Positions 38,850-48,617 are shown, numbered from the stretch's first letter. The stretch is 63,051 bases of DNA from an uncultured Bacteroidales bacterium (GCA_905236645.1 CAJOMZ010000001.1:1-63051); one strand, 5' to 3'. A program made the numbers and translations. The notes: a model not told the origin generated them from the letters alone.

Positions 38850-40289
38850 ATGTCACAGGATTACATCAACAATATCGTCCTTCAGATTTTTAGGGACAAC
38901 TGTGTCACCGTGATAGGCAGCGGAGCCATTCTGAAGACCGACAAGGCAAACAACGGCACAGGCGACTCACACATTATGCTGCTAAAACAATACGCCGCTA
39001 AGAGGAACAGGGGCACCAACAACGAAATTGATGAGATAATAACAGAGAACGATTTCTGGAACTTCTTTCACGAAAATGAAATAGTTTGGAACTCTAAAAA
39101 AGCCATAGAATGCAACGCTGAATTAAACGAGCATTCTTCATCTTTGCTCTGGGCAGACGGACTGATAGATCTGCTGAAATCTCTGAGAATTGTCTTCACA
39201 ACAAGCACCGACTGCCTGCTGGAAAAAGCATACCAAGAGGCCGTCGGAGAAGAAGAGATAATACAGTTCAATCTACTCAAAGAGGACACCAGCGAATTCG
39301 TAGGCTTCCTCGAAAAAAATATAAAAAAGGGGAGAAACTGTCCACGTGCCATAGTTTACTTGTTTGGCAAGATCGACGAGCACCAACCATTTGCTTATTC
39401 AGAGCCCACATATGTCGAAGCCATTTCAAAGTTCTACGCCAAAATCAATGGCGGAGACAAGACTTTGGACAACTTTTTCAAGTTTGACGGCACAAAGGAA
39501 CGCCGGAAACTGCTTATGATTGGATGCGATTTCGACGACTGGCGGTTTCGATTCCTCTGGTATGCTATTGCAGCAAACATCAATCTGCAAAACGACAACA
39601 ACAAGCGAGGTACCGTAGCCTTTACAGGAATGAGCAAAACCCTGCAGGACGAGGTTAGTGAGACTGCATTCATTGAGGATGGCACAAGTCAGTTCCTTAG
39701 CAAATTAGGGAAAAGCCTGAATGACGAAAAAGTAAAAGAATGGATTGCTCAGGACTTCAGGGCCAATGGGAAAGGCGTTTTTGTATCATACAAGCACGAG
39801 GATGCTGATGCAGTACGGACATTTGTAATTACATTACGCGAAAGGGGCTACAGGGTATGGTTCGACGAATCAGAACTGTACCCTGGAGATGTGTATGACG
39901 ATGTGATAAGAGACAACATTGCCCAGTGCGGCAGCATAATAATAGCACTGACAGAACACGTCACCAGAGACCTGAAAAGACTCAGAGACCTAACGAAAGA
40001 TATTCCCAATGACAAACTGGACGAAAAGCTCGAAGAATTATATAAATTAAACAATGGAACCGCTCCATATTACATTGTGAGGGAATGGCGGCGTGCACTC
40101 AAAAGGAAAGAGCCTAACATCATACCCCTGTCTTTTGAAGGCTACGACCATACAGTTTCAGACAATCACATTTCATTCGATTCATTAATGTGTCCAATAG
40201 GAGAAATGGATGTAGAGACACACGCCAAGATTGACAAAATCAAAACACAATTAGACAAATATCTAGGCATAAACACACAAGCAAGATGA
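38850..40289 (+). CDS. SIR2-like/TIR fusion protein (putative immune effector)
   Basis: 479 aa. N-terminal SIR2-like landmarks: CVTVIGSGAIL, IVFTTSTDCLLEKAY, AIVYLFGKID, LLMIGCDFDDWRFRFLWYAI. C-terminal TIR: GKGVFVSYKHEDADAVRTFVITLRERGYRVWFDESELYPGDVYDDVIRDNIAQCGSIIIALTEH…YYIVREWRRAL. Confidence 0.85.
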   Translation: MSQDYINNIVLQIFRDNCVTVIGSGAILKTDKANNGTGDSHIMLLKQYAAKRNRGTNNEIDEIITENDFWNFFHENEIVWNSKKAIECNAELNEHSSSLLWADGLIDLLKSLRIVFTTSTDCLLEKAYQEAVGEEEIIQFNLLKEDTSEFVGFLEKNIKKGRNCPRAIVYLFGKIDEHQPFAYSEPTYVEAISKFYAKINGGDKTLDNFFKFDGTKERRKLLMIGCDFDDWRFRFLWYAIAANINLQNDNNKRGTVAFTGMSKTLQDEVSETAFIEDGTSQFLSKLGKSLNDEKVKEWIAQDFRANGKGVFVSYKHEDADAVRTFVITLRERGYRVWFDESELYPGDVYDDVIRDNIAQCGSIIIALTEHVTRDLKRLRDLTKDIPNDKLDEKLEELYKLNNGTAPYYIVREWRRALKRKEPNIIPLSFEGYDHTVSDNHISFDSLMCPIGEMDVETHAKIDKIKTQLDKYLGINTQAR

Positions 40290-43200
40290 AGCACTCAACA
40301 CAAAAAGGCAACAGCAATGAGACAAAGGCCAATCCCTGGAAAGGCTTGGTGCCATACCAAGACGGCGACAAGTGTCTGTTCTGCGGGCGCGAACGAGAAA
40401 CAGAAGAGCTGAGCGAAATAGTAAGGCAGAATACCATAGTCACACTTTACGGACGTAGCGGTGTGGGCAAGACATCGCTGCTTCAGGCAGGCATCTTTCC
40501 CATAATGAGATTCTTCGGATACAAGCCCATTCCCATACGTCTGTCAACGGAAAGGAATGCTGGCGAAAGCTTCATCAGCTGCATTATCCGGATAATGAGA
40601 GGCTTCTACAAGAGTAATTCCAAAAGTTCGAATTTGCGTGACTTCCTAGGCAGCATAGACTGCGACGACGACAACAAGCCCCTGATAATTCTCGACCAGT
40701 TTGAGGAGGTGCTGCGCGACGCGAAAGACGATGCCACCTCGCTGCTCAAAGAGTTGAGAGCCCTGCTTTCTAAAAATAGCGCCACGCACTTCCGCGTCAT
40801 AATAAGCCTGCGCGAAGACGACCTGTACAGACTGGAGGACTTGCTGGACCGCAACCACATTGACCAACTAAAGCGCACACGCTACCGCATACGCGACATC
40901 GACTTCGAAGGATGTCAGAAAATCATCAAGTATCCCGCCCAAAAAGCCGACCTGACAATTGAAGACGGAGTTGTTGAGGCCTTGATTGAAAAAATACAGA
41001 ACGACGACAGCAACAACCAAACCACCGCCGACACACGTAGCAACGAAACCAGCACGCTGTTGCTGTCGCTCTACCTCAATCGTCTTTACAACAAAACACG
41101 GCACAAAAGAGCCATCACCATTAGCGACATCAACACCCTCGGCAAAAGGCCTCTCTACAACTACTACAGCGATGCCACCAAAGGGTTGAGCCTCCACAAA
41201 AAGACAATAATAGCCAAGATGGCGCCTGGAGGATACCGCCTGCCAAAAAGCGAAAGCGAGCTGAAGGCAATACTCGGTAGCAAGTTCGACGCACTGACAA
41301 AAGGCGACAACCGAATCTTCAACATTGCTTCCGGCAGCAAGTCGAACAACGAAGAGCGCAAATGGGAGCTGGTGCACGACCGGCTGGCAAAGAACATCTA
41401 CGACACTCTGAGCGAACGAAAAGTGAAACGCAACAAGGTAATCATAATCCTCTTGGCGGCAGCATTCATAGTCGGGATTGCTGTAACATCATTGGTTCTG
41501 GGCATAAACCGCAATGCCACCAAGCCTATACCCTTCCGCACCGAGGACTACATAGGGAAGACTGTGGAATGGCAGGGACGGCCCTTCGAAATAGAAAACG
41601 GGCATCTGAAACTAACCAACTGCACCGTGGAGCCATACACCTTCATCGATGTCATCGACACCCTAACCATAGGCGACAGCGTAGTACTGAAAGGCAACGC
41701 CATCGAGACCTCGCGTCTGCGACACATCAACATCGAGGGCAAGTTCCACGGACTCTTCTTCGACCAAGGAAGCTTTGACTCGCTCAAGTCCATTAACATT
41801 GGCCCCAATGCGTCGCCCTACTACGTTGTTTCCAATATGACACCGCATTGTACCGACATTCAGTCCGTCACTATCGCCCCCGGCAACTACAGCTTCATCT
41901 ATTCCAACGGAACACTGTGGTTCAACGTCAATGGCTTGAAGCCTATCATCAGCAGGAACAAGACAGTGCTATGCGAAGACATCTACCAATCCGATTCAAA
42001 AAGATACACCCGTATAGACATTGCGCGAGATTCAGAGAAAATGCAGAACAGCCGGGATTGTAACTACATCTTCCTCACTTGCAGCGACTCCACAAAGAAT
42101 CACATCAGCGCAAAGGACATCCCTGCAGGAGCCATAGTCGGCATCGATATGCCGTGGGTTACGGAAATAGATGCCGATGTCTTCAAAGGCAATACCTTCT
42201 CTTGCCAAAAAATAAAATTGCCAAGACTTACAGAGTTAGGCGACAACAACTTCATCTGGGGTATGAACGAGCTGGATTCCATAACCTTACCCGACAGCAT
42301 CCACGTCACATCAATATATACTTTCTGTCCATTCTACTCTGGCGAGAGAAGGACTGCACGCCTGCTAAAAGGCACAATCTTTACCTACAATAACGACACT
42401 ACATCCTATTGTGCGGGCAAATATGGAATGATGAAAAAATATGTAAACACACGTACAACGACAGACCAACCCGACGACACCTGCGGATACCATTACGATG
42501 CAAATAGAAAGATTGTGTTCGACTCCGATATTGTGTCATCCTTCAACATCGGTTCTGACGAGATAGACTATGACAGCCTGACAATAATACCTCGCATAAT
42601 CCACCACAACAATAATGGATCTTACAAAATAGAGAACTACACACTGATGTACTACCGAGATAATGCCTTCCGTCCGGCATTAATACTTCGAACCGACGAG
42701 CCTGTGCTAATCCAATTCAAAGACACCCTGCACGAAAAAGCATTCGGAGCCACCAGCTACGAGCTCTATTGGCCTATTCGGTACAACATACCCAGCGGCG
42801 ACACTCTGTATGTGCCTTCCGGACAAACGGATTTCTACAAACGACTGTATGGAAACGGATACACCTTCAAAGAGCTGTCGCGCAGAAAAACCCGACGAAA
42901 CGCCAAAATGATTCGCAACAAGGCCTTGAATGAAGGCGGCAAGCTGAAGGACCGTACACTGACCATAGGCGCACACACCGAACGCGTGAGCAACGAATAC
43001 ACCGACAGCACGTTTTTCGACCGTCCCATAGTGACAGACATCGACATCGACTGGCGCAACACTTTTTTCTCCATACACGGCAACGTACTCTACCGCAACG
43101 AAAGCCCCATACGCTCAATCAACAACGGCAAGCCAGTTGTGCTCAATGGTTTGTCCTCGCTCGGGAGCAAAAAGATACACAAGGGCGAATACGTGCTGCT

Positions 43201-44812
43201 ACAAGCGGACGCACTATTCCCCGATCCAGCCCTGTCTGACTCTGCTTCTCTCTACACCTTTTATGTGCCCAAAGGCACAGCTACCGACTATCATCTGTTA
43301 GCAGAGCAGGGCTGCAGAATCGAGGAATTGTCGTCGTTACAGACATTCAGATACAGGTTGGCCGAATGGTGGAACAAACACATCCTTATTATAACAAAAG
43401 ATGGCGGTACTTGGTTCGTTCACCAAAAGAGTATTCTCGCCTGGACCATCTACATCTTCATTGTTTTGGTTTCGACAATTATATCTGGTAAGATTATTAA
43501 GAAAAAAACAGATCTCAAACGAAGCCTCCGCACGCTTGTCATCGCTTTGATGGTACTGGCGGCAGCCATTATTGCGCTGGCATTTTTCTTACTTCTGACA
43601 CAAAAACACTTTTCAGCATACATATCCACCGCCATATATCTTACTTTGTTTTTTGCCGCTGCTTCAATATGGCGCCACAAGGTCGGCGGCAAGTGGTGCC
43701 TTACACACAATGCAACAGCTCTGATGGTGGTCACTCTGATTGGCAGCCTGTGTAGCTGTTCCAACAACACCGACACCAAACCCTCGCGAATCTATCCCAA
43801 CATCAAAGGAAACAGGTTAGGATTCGTGGACGCCAAAGGCAAAACTGTTGTTCCTTACAAGTATTGTATATTTTTTAAGACCGACGCCCACGGAAATTAT
43901 ATCATAACTGACTTTGCATCTTTCACCACAGGAATAATAGACAGCACAGGAAAAACAATAGTACCCTGCCGGTTCGATTCCTTTAACAGTGCATTTGTAA
44001 AAAACAAAAACGGTACCTGTTATTCAATATTGGAGCCAAGTGCAGTAAACCGACCTTATCGTGTTTATAATTCCAGCCTTAGGATGATACTATCGCATAG
44101 TGAGCGACCTATTGCCGTCGAAAGCGAAAACGGATTGTTTTTCAGAATTGTTCAGAAAAATGATGACACCATATACTATGACACCACCGGAGCTGTCACC
44201 GCAGCCCCGGAGGGAGCCAAAGTGGTCAATTACGACATAAGAAGAATACCCCTATCTACTATCTCCCTTTGCAACCTGACCATAACACAGCAGGACGGAG
44301 CCTACGGTGTAGCGGACACCAATGGAAACACAATAATCCCTTGCATATACGACAAAATTGAAAGGATGTACATAAGCGGTACGGACATTTTCCATCTCTA
44401 CAAAGACGGCAGGCAGGGGGTTGCCGACGCACTCGGCAGGCAGGTCTATCCCCTCAAGAAAGACGTAGATATTGGGTCGTTAGGTTCCTGTTTTTGTGTT
44501 ACTCCCTACGGACATACGTACCCGGAATTCCGCACATCTCTTTACGACAGCCACGGAAAGAGGATATTGAAAAAAGTCCGCACAACTATCTTCGTACACG
44601 GCGATGGAATGAGATTCGTCCAGCGCAGAGTGCGGTTCGGGACCAGATACTACATCATCGGCAACGATGGCGATATCATCGTGGGACGCTGCCGCATAGC
44701 CTACACATACAACAGCGGCGGCGAAGAGGTTGTAGAGTTTCGCAAACACGGACGCACAGGCCGCCTGATAAAGAACAACAATGGCGAATGGGAACCCAAA
44801 TGGTACAAATAG
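40286..44812 (+). CDS. nSTAND1-type NTPase with transmembrane segments, BspA/LRR_5-like region and C-terminal WG repeats
   Basis: 1508 aa. NPWKGLVPYQDGDKCLFCGRERETEELSEI, Walker A GRSGVGKTSL, Walker B PLIILDQFEEVL, VIISLREDDLYRLEDLL. TM VIIILLAAAFIVGIAVTSLVLG, later cluster of about 4 TMs, then WG units (RLGFVDAKGKTVVPYKY…, YGVADTNGNTIIPCIYDKI…). Confidence 0.87.
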   Translation: MKHSTQKGNSNETKANPWKGLVPYQDGDKCLFCGRERETEELSEIVRQNTIVTLYGRSGVGKTSLLQAGIFPIMRFFGYKPIPIRLSTERNAGESFISCIIRIMRGFYKSNSKSSNLRDFLGSIDCDDDNKPLIILDQFEEVLRDAKDDATSLLKELRALLSKNSATHFRVIISLREDDLYRLEDLLDRNHIDQLKRTRYRIRDIDFEGCQKIIKYPAQKADLTIEDGVVEALIEKIQNDDSNNQTTADTRSNETSTLLLSLYLNRLYNKTRHKRAITISDINTLGKRPLYNYYSDATKGLSLHKKTIIAKMAPGGYRLPKSESELKAILGSKFDALTKGDNRIFNIASGSKSNNEERKWELVHDRLAKNIYDTLSERKVKRNKVIIILLAAAFIVGIAVTSLVLGINRNATKPIPFRTEDYIGKTVEWQGRPFEIENGHLKLTNCTVEPYTFIDVIDTLTIGDSVVLKGNAIETSRLRHINIEGKFHGLFFDQGSFDSLKSINIGPNASPYYVVSNMTPHCTDIQSVTIAPGNYSFIYSNGTLWFNVNGLKPIISRNKTVLCEDIYQSDSKRYTRIDIARDSEKMQNSRDCNYIFLTCSDSTKNHISAKDIPAGAIVGIDMPWVTEIDADVFKGNTFSCQKIKLPRLTELGDNNFIWGMNELDSITLPDSIHVTSIYTFCPFYSGERRTARLLKGTIFTYNNDTTSYCAGKYGMMKKYVNTRTTTDQPDDTCGYHYDANRKIVFDSDIVSSFNIGSDEIDYDSLTIIPRIIHHNNNGSYKIENYTLMYYRDNAFRPALILRTDEPVLIQFKDTLHEKAFGATSYELYWPIRYNIPSGDTLYVPSGQTDFYKRLYGNGYTFKELSRRKTRRNAKMIRNKALNEGGKLKDRTLTIGAHTERVSNEYTDSTFFDRPIVTDIDIDWRNTFFSIHGNVLYRNESPIRSINNGKPVVLNGLSSLGSKKIHKGEYVLLQADALFPDPALSDSASLYTFYVPKGTATDYHLLAEQGCRIEELSSLQTFRYRLAEWWNKHILIITKDGGTWFVHQKSILAWTIYIFIVLVSTIISGKIIKKKTDLKRSLRTLVIALMVLAAAIIALAFFLLLTQKHFSAYISTAIYLTLFFAAASIWRHKVGGKWCLTHNATALMVVTLIGSLCSCSNNTDTKPSRIYPNIKGNRLGFVDAKGKTVVPYKYCIFFKTDAHGNYIITDFASFTTGIIDSTGKTIVPCRFDSFNSAFVKNKNGTCYSILEPSAVNRPYRVYNSSLRMILSHSERPIAVESENGLFFRIVQKNDDTIYYDTTGAVTAAPEGAKVVNYDIRRIPLSTISLCNLTITQQDGAYGVADTNGNTIIPCIYDKIERMYISGTDIFHLYKDGRQGVADALGRQVYPLKKDVDIGSLGSCFCVTPYGHTYPEFRTSLYDSHGKRILKKVRTTIFVHGDGMRFVQRRVRFGTRYYIIGNDGDIIVGRCRIAYTYNSGGEEVVEFRKHGRTGRLIKNNNGEWEPKWYK

Positions 44813-44958
44813 AACAGCTACAGCAAATATGAACCCTCGCAGCATCGACTGGCAAAATGCGTCGGTGCTGCCGGTTACACACATATACACACTTTATAGC
44901 AGGATACGCCAAGCAAAATAGATTACACAATAGAATTATCTATAATGTGTAGCTATTA

Positions 44959-45798
44959 TCACATCCTCTCAAACGAATCCTTGATGCCTTCGTCGTAGGG
45001 GGTCAGCTCCTCGATGCAGTTGCAGGCGGGGCTGTAGTAGAAATAGGTGCTGTTGGTGCCTTTGGTGCGGCACACATATTCCGAGAGCATCTTCTCAATA
45101 TAGAGCGTGGCGCACTGGGCGCCGAAGTTCCACGCCAGCCGGTAGGCATCGTTCACCGTTATGCGGTCGAAGTGCGTCTTCATCTTCGCCTTGTCGCTAC
45201 GCAGCGACGTGACGGTGCCGTGAAAGTCCTCGGCAATCTCCCTGTTCTTGAAATAGACCACATCGGCTGAGTCGCGCGCGTCGAAGCGGAACCACACATT
45301 CATCGCAAAATGGCGCAGCTCATAGTCGTAGCCATATTTGACGCCACGCTGCGTGGTGAAACCGCTGCGGCCCGGCTGCAGGAACTCCTCAGCCTCCACC
45401 TGTGCAATGTCGATAGTGAAGTGATTGTCGTCGGCCTGCGGCAAGTGGCTTGCGTCGTCCACCAGCACAATAGGTATCTTGGTGCGGCTCAGCACATAAA
45501 GGAACGCCCCGTTGAACTGAGCCAGGAAGATGCTGTCGTCCAAGCGGTTCAATATCGCCGTCTTCGAGGCGATGACCGAGTCCTGCTCGCGCTCGGTCAT
45601 AAACATAAAGCCGGCAATGTCGTTGAGCGAGCTGTTGGTGTGTATAACCGCCTTGGGCAGAGAAACATAGATCTGTTCGGTGGCGTTATCCTTCTGTTTC
45701 TCGAACTTGCCCAGAAAGCTTCCGGCATAGTACCAGTCGGCCGAGCAGCCGGTCAGCAGCAGGGCCAGAAGCGAGGCGAAAAGTATGGTCTTATTCAT
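44959..45798 (-). CDS. Putative lipoprotein of unknown function
   Basis: 279 aa; MNKTILFASLLALLLTGCSADW lipobox. Confidence 0.78.
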   Translation of the reverse strand: MNKTILFASLLALLLTGCSADWYYAGSFLGKFEKQKDNATEQIYVSLPKAVIHTNSSLNDIAGFMFMTEREQDSVIASKTAILNRLDDSIFLAQFNGAFLYVLSRTKIPIVLVDDASHLPQADDNHFTIDIAQVEAEEFLQPGRSGFTTQRGVKYGYDYELRHFAMNVWFRFDARDSADVVYFKNREIAEDFHGTVTSLRSDKAKMKTHFDRITVNDAYRLAWNFGAQCATLYIEKMLSEYVCRTKGTNSTYFYYSPACNCIEELTPYDEGIKDSFERM

Positions 45799-45964
45799 AA
45801 TCAGGCATTTGTTGAATTGCAGACCTAAAACGCGAAGCCGCTCAAATTATTGTGTCGGGAAACCCACGTTTTTGAATTTCGGTTTCCTCACCGCCTTCGC
45901 CCAAGGCCCGAGACGGACACACCCTGCGCCTTCGCCGTTAACAACTTTTATGTTAATTTTATCA

Positions 45965-46100
45965 ATCCCTAATCAAATTCTACCAGCGTAGAATTTGGTA
46001 AAACTTTGGTAAGACTTTGGGTAGAACTTGGTAGGAATTTGGTATATGGAAATCAGGGAGTTGCCACAAGGCGTTTTTTGACGTTTTTTGGTCTGTTTTT
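45965..46100 (-). repeat. Dispersed intergenic repeat, copy C (inverted)
   Basis: Reverse complement TAAAAACAGACCAAAAAACG…CCCTGATTTCCATATACCAAATTCCTACCAAGTTCTACCCAAAGTCTTACCAAAGTTTTACCAAATTCTACGCTGGTAGAATTTG; includes perfect hairpin CAAATTCTAC-cagc-GTAGAATTTG (45974-45997). Confidence 0.9.
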
Positions 46101-46267
46101 ACGTTTGAAATGTTAAAATCGCGGTGTGGCGGAGGCGACTTTGGGGCGGAGGCAAGTGGGCGGGGCGCACCCCTCGTCGGCGTGCCGGCGGAGGGGGGCG
46201 TCGACGGGCAGTCGGCCACAGCGACAGCTGAAGATGAAATTATTTTCACCAATCAGCCAAAGTTTAG

Positions 46268-46275
46268 TATTTTTG
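46268..46275 (+). promoter_or_regulatory. -7 motif TATTTTTG upstream of yitT-like gene
   Basis: Matches TAnnTTTG, about 90 nt upstream of 46364. Confidence 0.5.
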
Positions 46276-46363
46276 CAAAATGTGTGGCGCTGCAGGTCGG
46301 ACCGCAAGAAGCTGCATATTAACGATATAAATAAAACAATATAATAATACAACACATCAAATA

Positions 46364-47320
46364 ATGAAGAAAAAGAGTCTGAAAGAGGAGATTGTGTCCT
46401 ATCTGCTTGTGGCATTGGGAAGCCTTTTGTTCGCCGTGGGCGACGTTATGTTTGTCAATCCCTACAACCTGGCCCCTGGCGGTGTCTATGGTTTGGCCAA
46501 CGTATTCCACGCATTGTGGGGCTGGAAAATTTCGGTTGCCGGTATCTGTATGGACATTCCGTTGCTGCTGATAGGCACCTGGATTCTGGGGCCTCGATTT
46601 GGCATCAAAACCATTGTTTCGGTGATACTTATACCGATTTTCACATATATCGTCGAGAGCACGTGGGGTTATGCACCTCTGATTCACGACGGCCTGTACG
46701 ACAGTAGCGAGGGCCTGGTGAGCTACCTGAGCTACACTGTGGGGCACGGCGACGCAGCCATCGACAAGTTCTTCATTCCCGACTTCTTCCTCAACACCGT
46801 TGTGGCCGGCTTGATCTACGGTGTGGCCATCGGAGTCATCTTCCGCGCCGGCGCCACCTCGGGCGGCAGCGACATCATATCGATGATTATCCACAAATAC
46901 ACCAATATTTCGCTCGGCGTGCTGGTGCTCATCGTCGACAGCTGCATCTCGCTGACCACTCTGATTATCGGCGACATACGCCTGCCTATATACTCTATGA
47001 TTCTGATTTTCATCGAGAGCAAGCTGATTGACATCATTGTCGAGGGTGTGACGACCTACAAGACGGTGTTTATCATCACCGACAAGGTAGAAGAGGTGAA
47101 GAGCTTTATTCTCAACGACTTGGAGCGCGGCGGCACTTGCTTCCCGGGCATAGGCCTGTATCAGGGCCAGGAGCGTAGAATGATTTACGTCACCCTTGAC
47201 CGCAGCGACCTTGTCAAGCTGAAAGCCAACCTGCGCCATCTTGACCCGAACGCCTTTGTCAACGTCATTGAGAGCGCCGAGATTATGGGCTTAGGGTTCA
47301 AGGCGTTGCCCGAAGAATAA
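46364..47320 (+). CDS. YitT family membrane protein (DUF2179 C-terminal domain)
   Basis: 318 aa; NPYNLAPGGVYGLANV, RAGATSGGSDIISMI, ERGGTCFPGIGLYQGQERRMIYVTLDRSDL. Confidence 0.94.
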   Translation: MKKKSLKEEIVSYLLVALGSLLFAVGDVMFVNPYNLAPGGVYGLANVFHALWGWKISVAGICMDIPLLLIGTWILGPRFGIKTIVSVILIPIFTYIVESTWGYAPLIHDGLYDSSEGLVSYLSYTVGHGDAAIDKFFIPDFFLNTVVAGLIYGVAIGVIFRAGATSGGSDIISMIIHKYTNISLGVLVLIVDSCISLTTLIIGDIRLPIYSMILIFIESKLIDIIVEGVTTYKTVFIITDKVEEVKSFILNDLERGGTCFPGIGLYQGQERRMIYVTLDRSDLVKLKANLRHLDPNAFVNVIESAEIMGLGFKALPEE

Positions 47321-47407
47321 CCGACAAATCAGGATTACGGATTCACGGATTGCGGGGGCCGGCGCAAGAGGTCTTCCAATATCAAGAATTCCAAAATCAT
47401 AATCAAT

Positions 47408-48600
47408 ATGAACGTCCTCCAGCTCTGCTACAAGCCCCCCTACCCGCCTGTCGACGGCGGGACGCTGGCAATGAACAGCGTGACGCAGGGCCTTATGGCC
47501 TGCGGCCACAAGGTGAAGGTGTTAAGCGTGTGCAGCGACAAGCACCCTGTGAAGGGCGAGGCATTGGAGGCGGGATACAAGGAGGCCACCGGCTTTGAGG
47601 CTGTCTATATCGACCTGTCGATACATCCGCTCGACGCCGCCGTGTCGCTGCTGTGCGGCGAGTCGTACAACGTCAAGCGTTTCGTCAGCAAGGAGTTTGA
47701 CGAGCGCCTGACAGCCATACTGCAAGGCGAAAGCTTTGACGTTGTGCAGGTTGAGAGCATCTTTCTTGCACCCTACGTGGCCACTGTCCGCAAGCATAGC
47801 GACGCCAAGGTGGTGCTGCGCGCCCACAATGTCGAGCACCGCATTTGGCAGCAGATAGCCACCGCAACCCACAACCCGCTGAAGCGGTGGTATTTGAAGA
47901 AACTGGCACTGGCATTGAGAGCCTACGAGTTGGAGCATATCAAGGCATTGCCTGCATTACGGCCAACGACGCAGAGACGTTCAGCAGCGAAGGCTGCCGC
48001 AAACCTCTGGCCGACATACCCTTTGGCGTTGACATAGAGCCTATAGACAATGTCGATGCCGAGCCGCAGACGCTGTTTCATATAGGCTCGATGGACTGGC
48101 GCCCCAACGAGGAGGGCATACGCTGGTTCCTGAAAGAGGTGTGGCCTCTGATACACAACGAGATGCCAGCCGTAAGGCTGTTCCTTGCCGGCCGCAAGAT
48201 GCCCGACGACCTTATGCAGATGCAGAGCGAGGGCATAGTGGTTGTCGGCGAGGTGTCCGATGCAGCCTATTTCATTGCTTCAAAGCAGATTAACATCGTG
48301 CCTCTGCTGGCCGGAAGCGGCATCAGGGTAAAGATTATCGAGGCTATGTCGCTCGGCAAGACGGTGGTGACCACCACCGTAGGCGCCGCAGGCATCGACT
48401 ACACCGACGGCAAGGACCTGCTTATTGCCGACACACCTCAACAGTTTGTGGAGCAGGTGCGTCGCTGCATCGACGAGCCCGACCTGTGCAGCAGCATAGG
48501 CGCCAACGCCCGCCGACTGGTTTTGGACAAATACAGCAACGAGGCCCTGACACAAAGACTTGTGGGGTTCTACAATAAATTGGGTGCCGCCGCGTTATAG
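47408..48600 (+). pseudogene. Glycosyltransferase (GT4-like), interrupted by a frameshift near 47942-47945
   Basis: MNVLQLCYKPPYPPVDGGTLAMNSVTQGL…ALRAYELEHIK in one frame; GIACITANDAETF…PFGVDIEPID…FHIGSMDWRPNEEGIRWFLKEVWPLI…VPLLAGSGIRVKIIEAMSLGKTVVTT in the next. Confidence 0.88.
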
Positions 48601-48617
48601 AAGAAAAACGAACCGAA

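Noticed and set aside
38729-38893. In-frame open extension of about 55 codons after the AAA ATPase stop (DYTIYVNYRALRARHGRLVGINETAYGEKQL…)
   Set aside because: The ATPase already ends at a typical DPVMGIWLKRQL terminus and the extension runs into the next gene start; considered a chance open frame.
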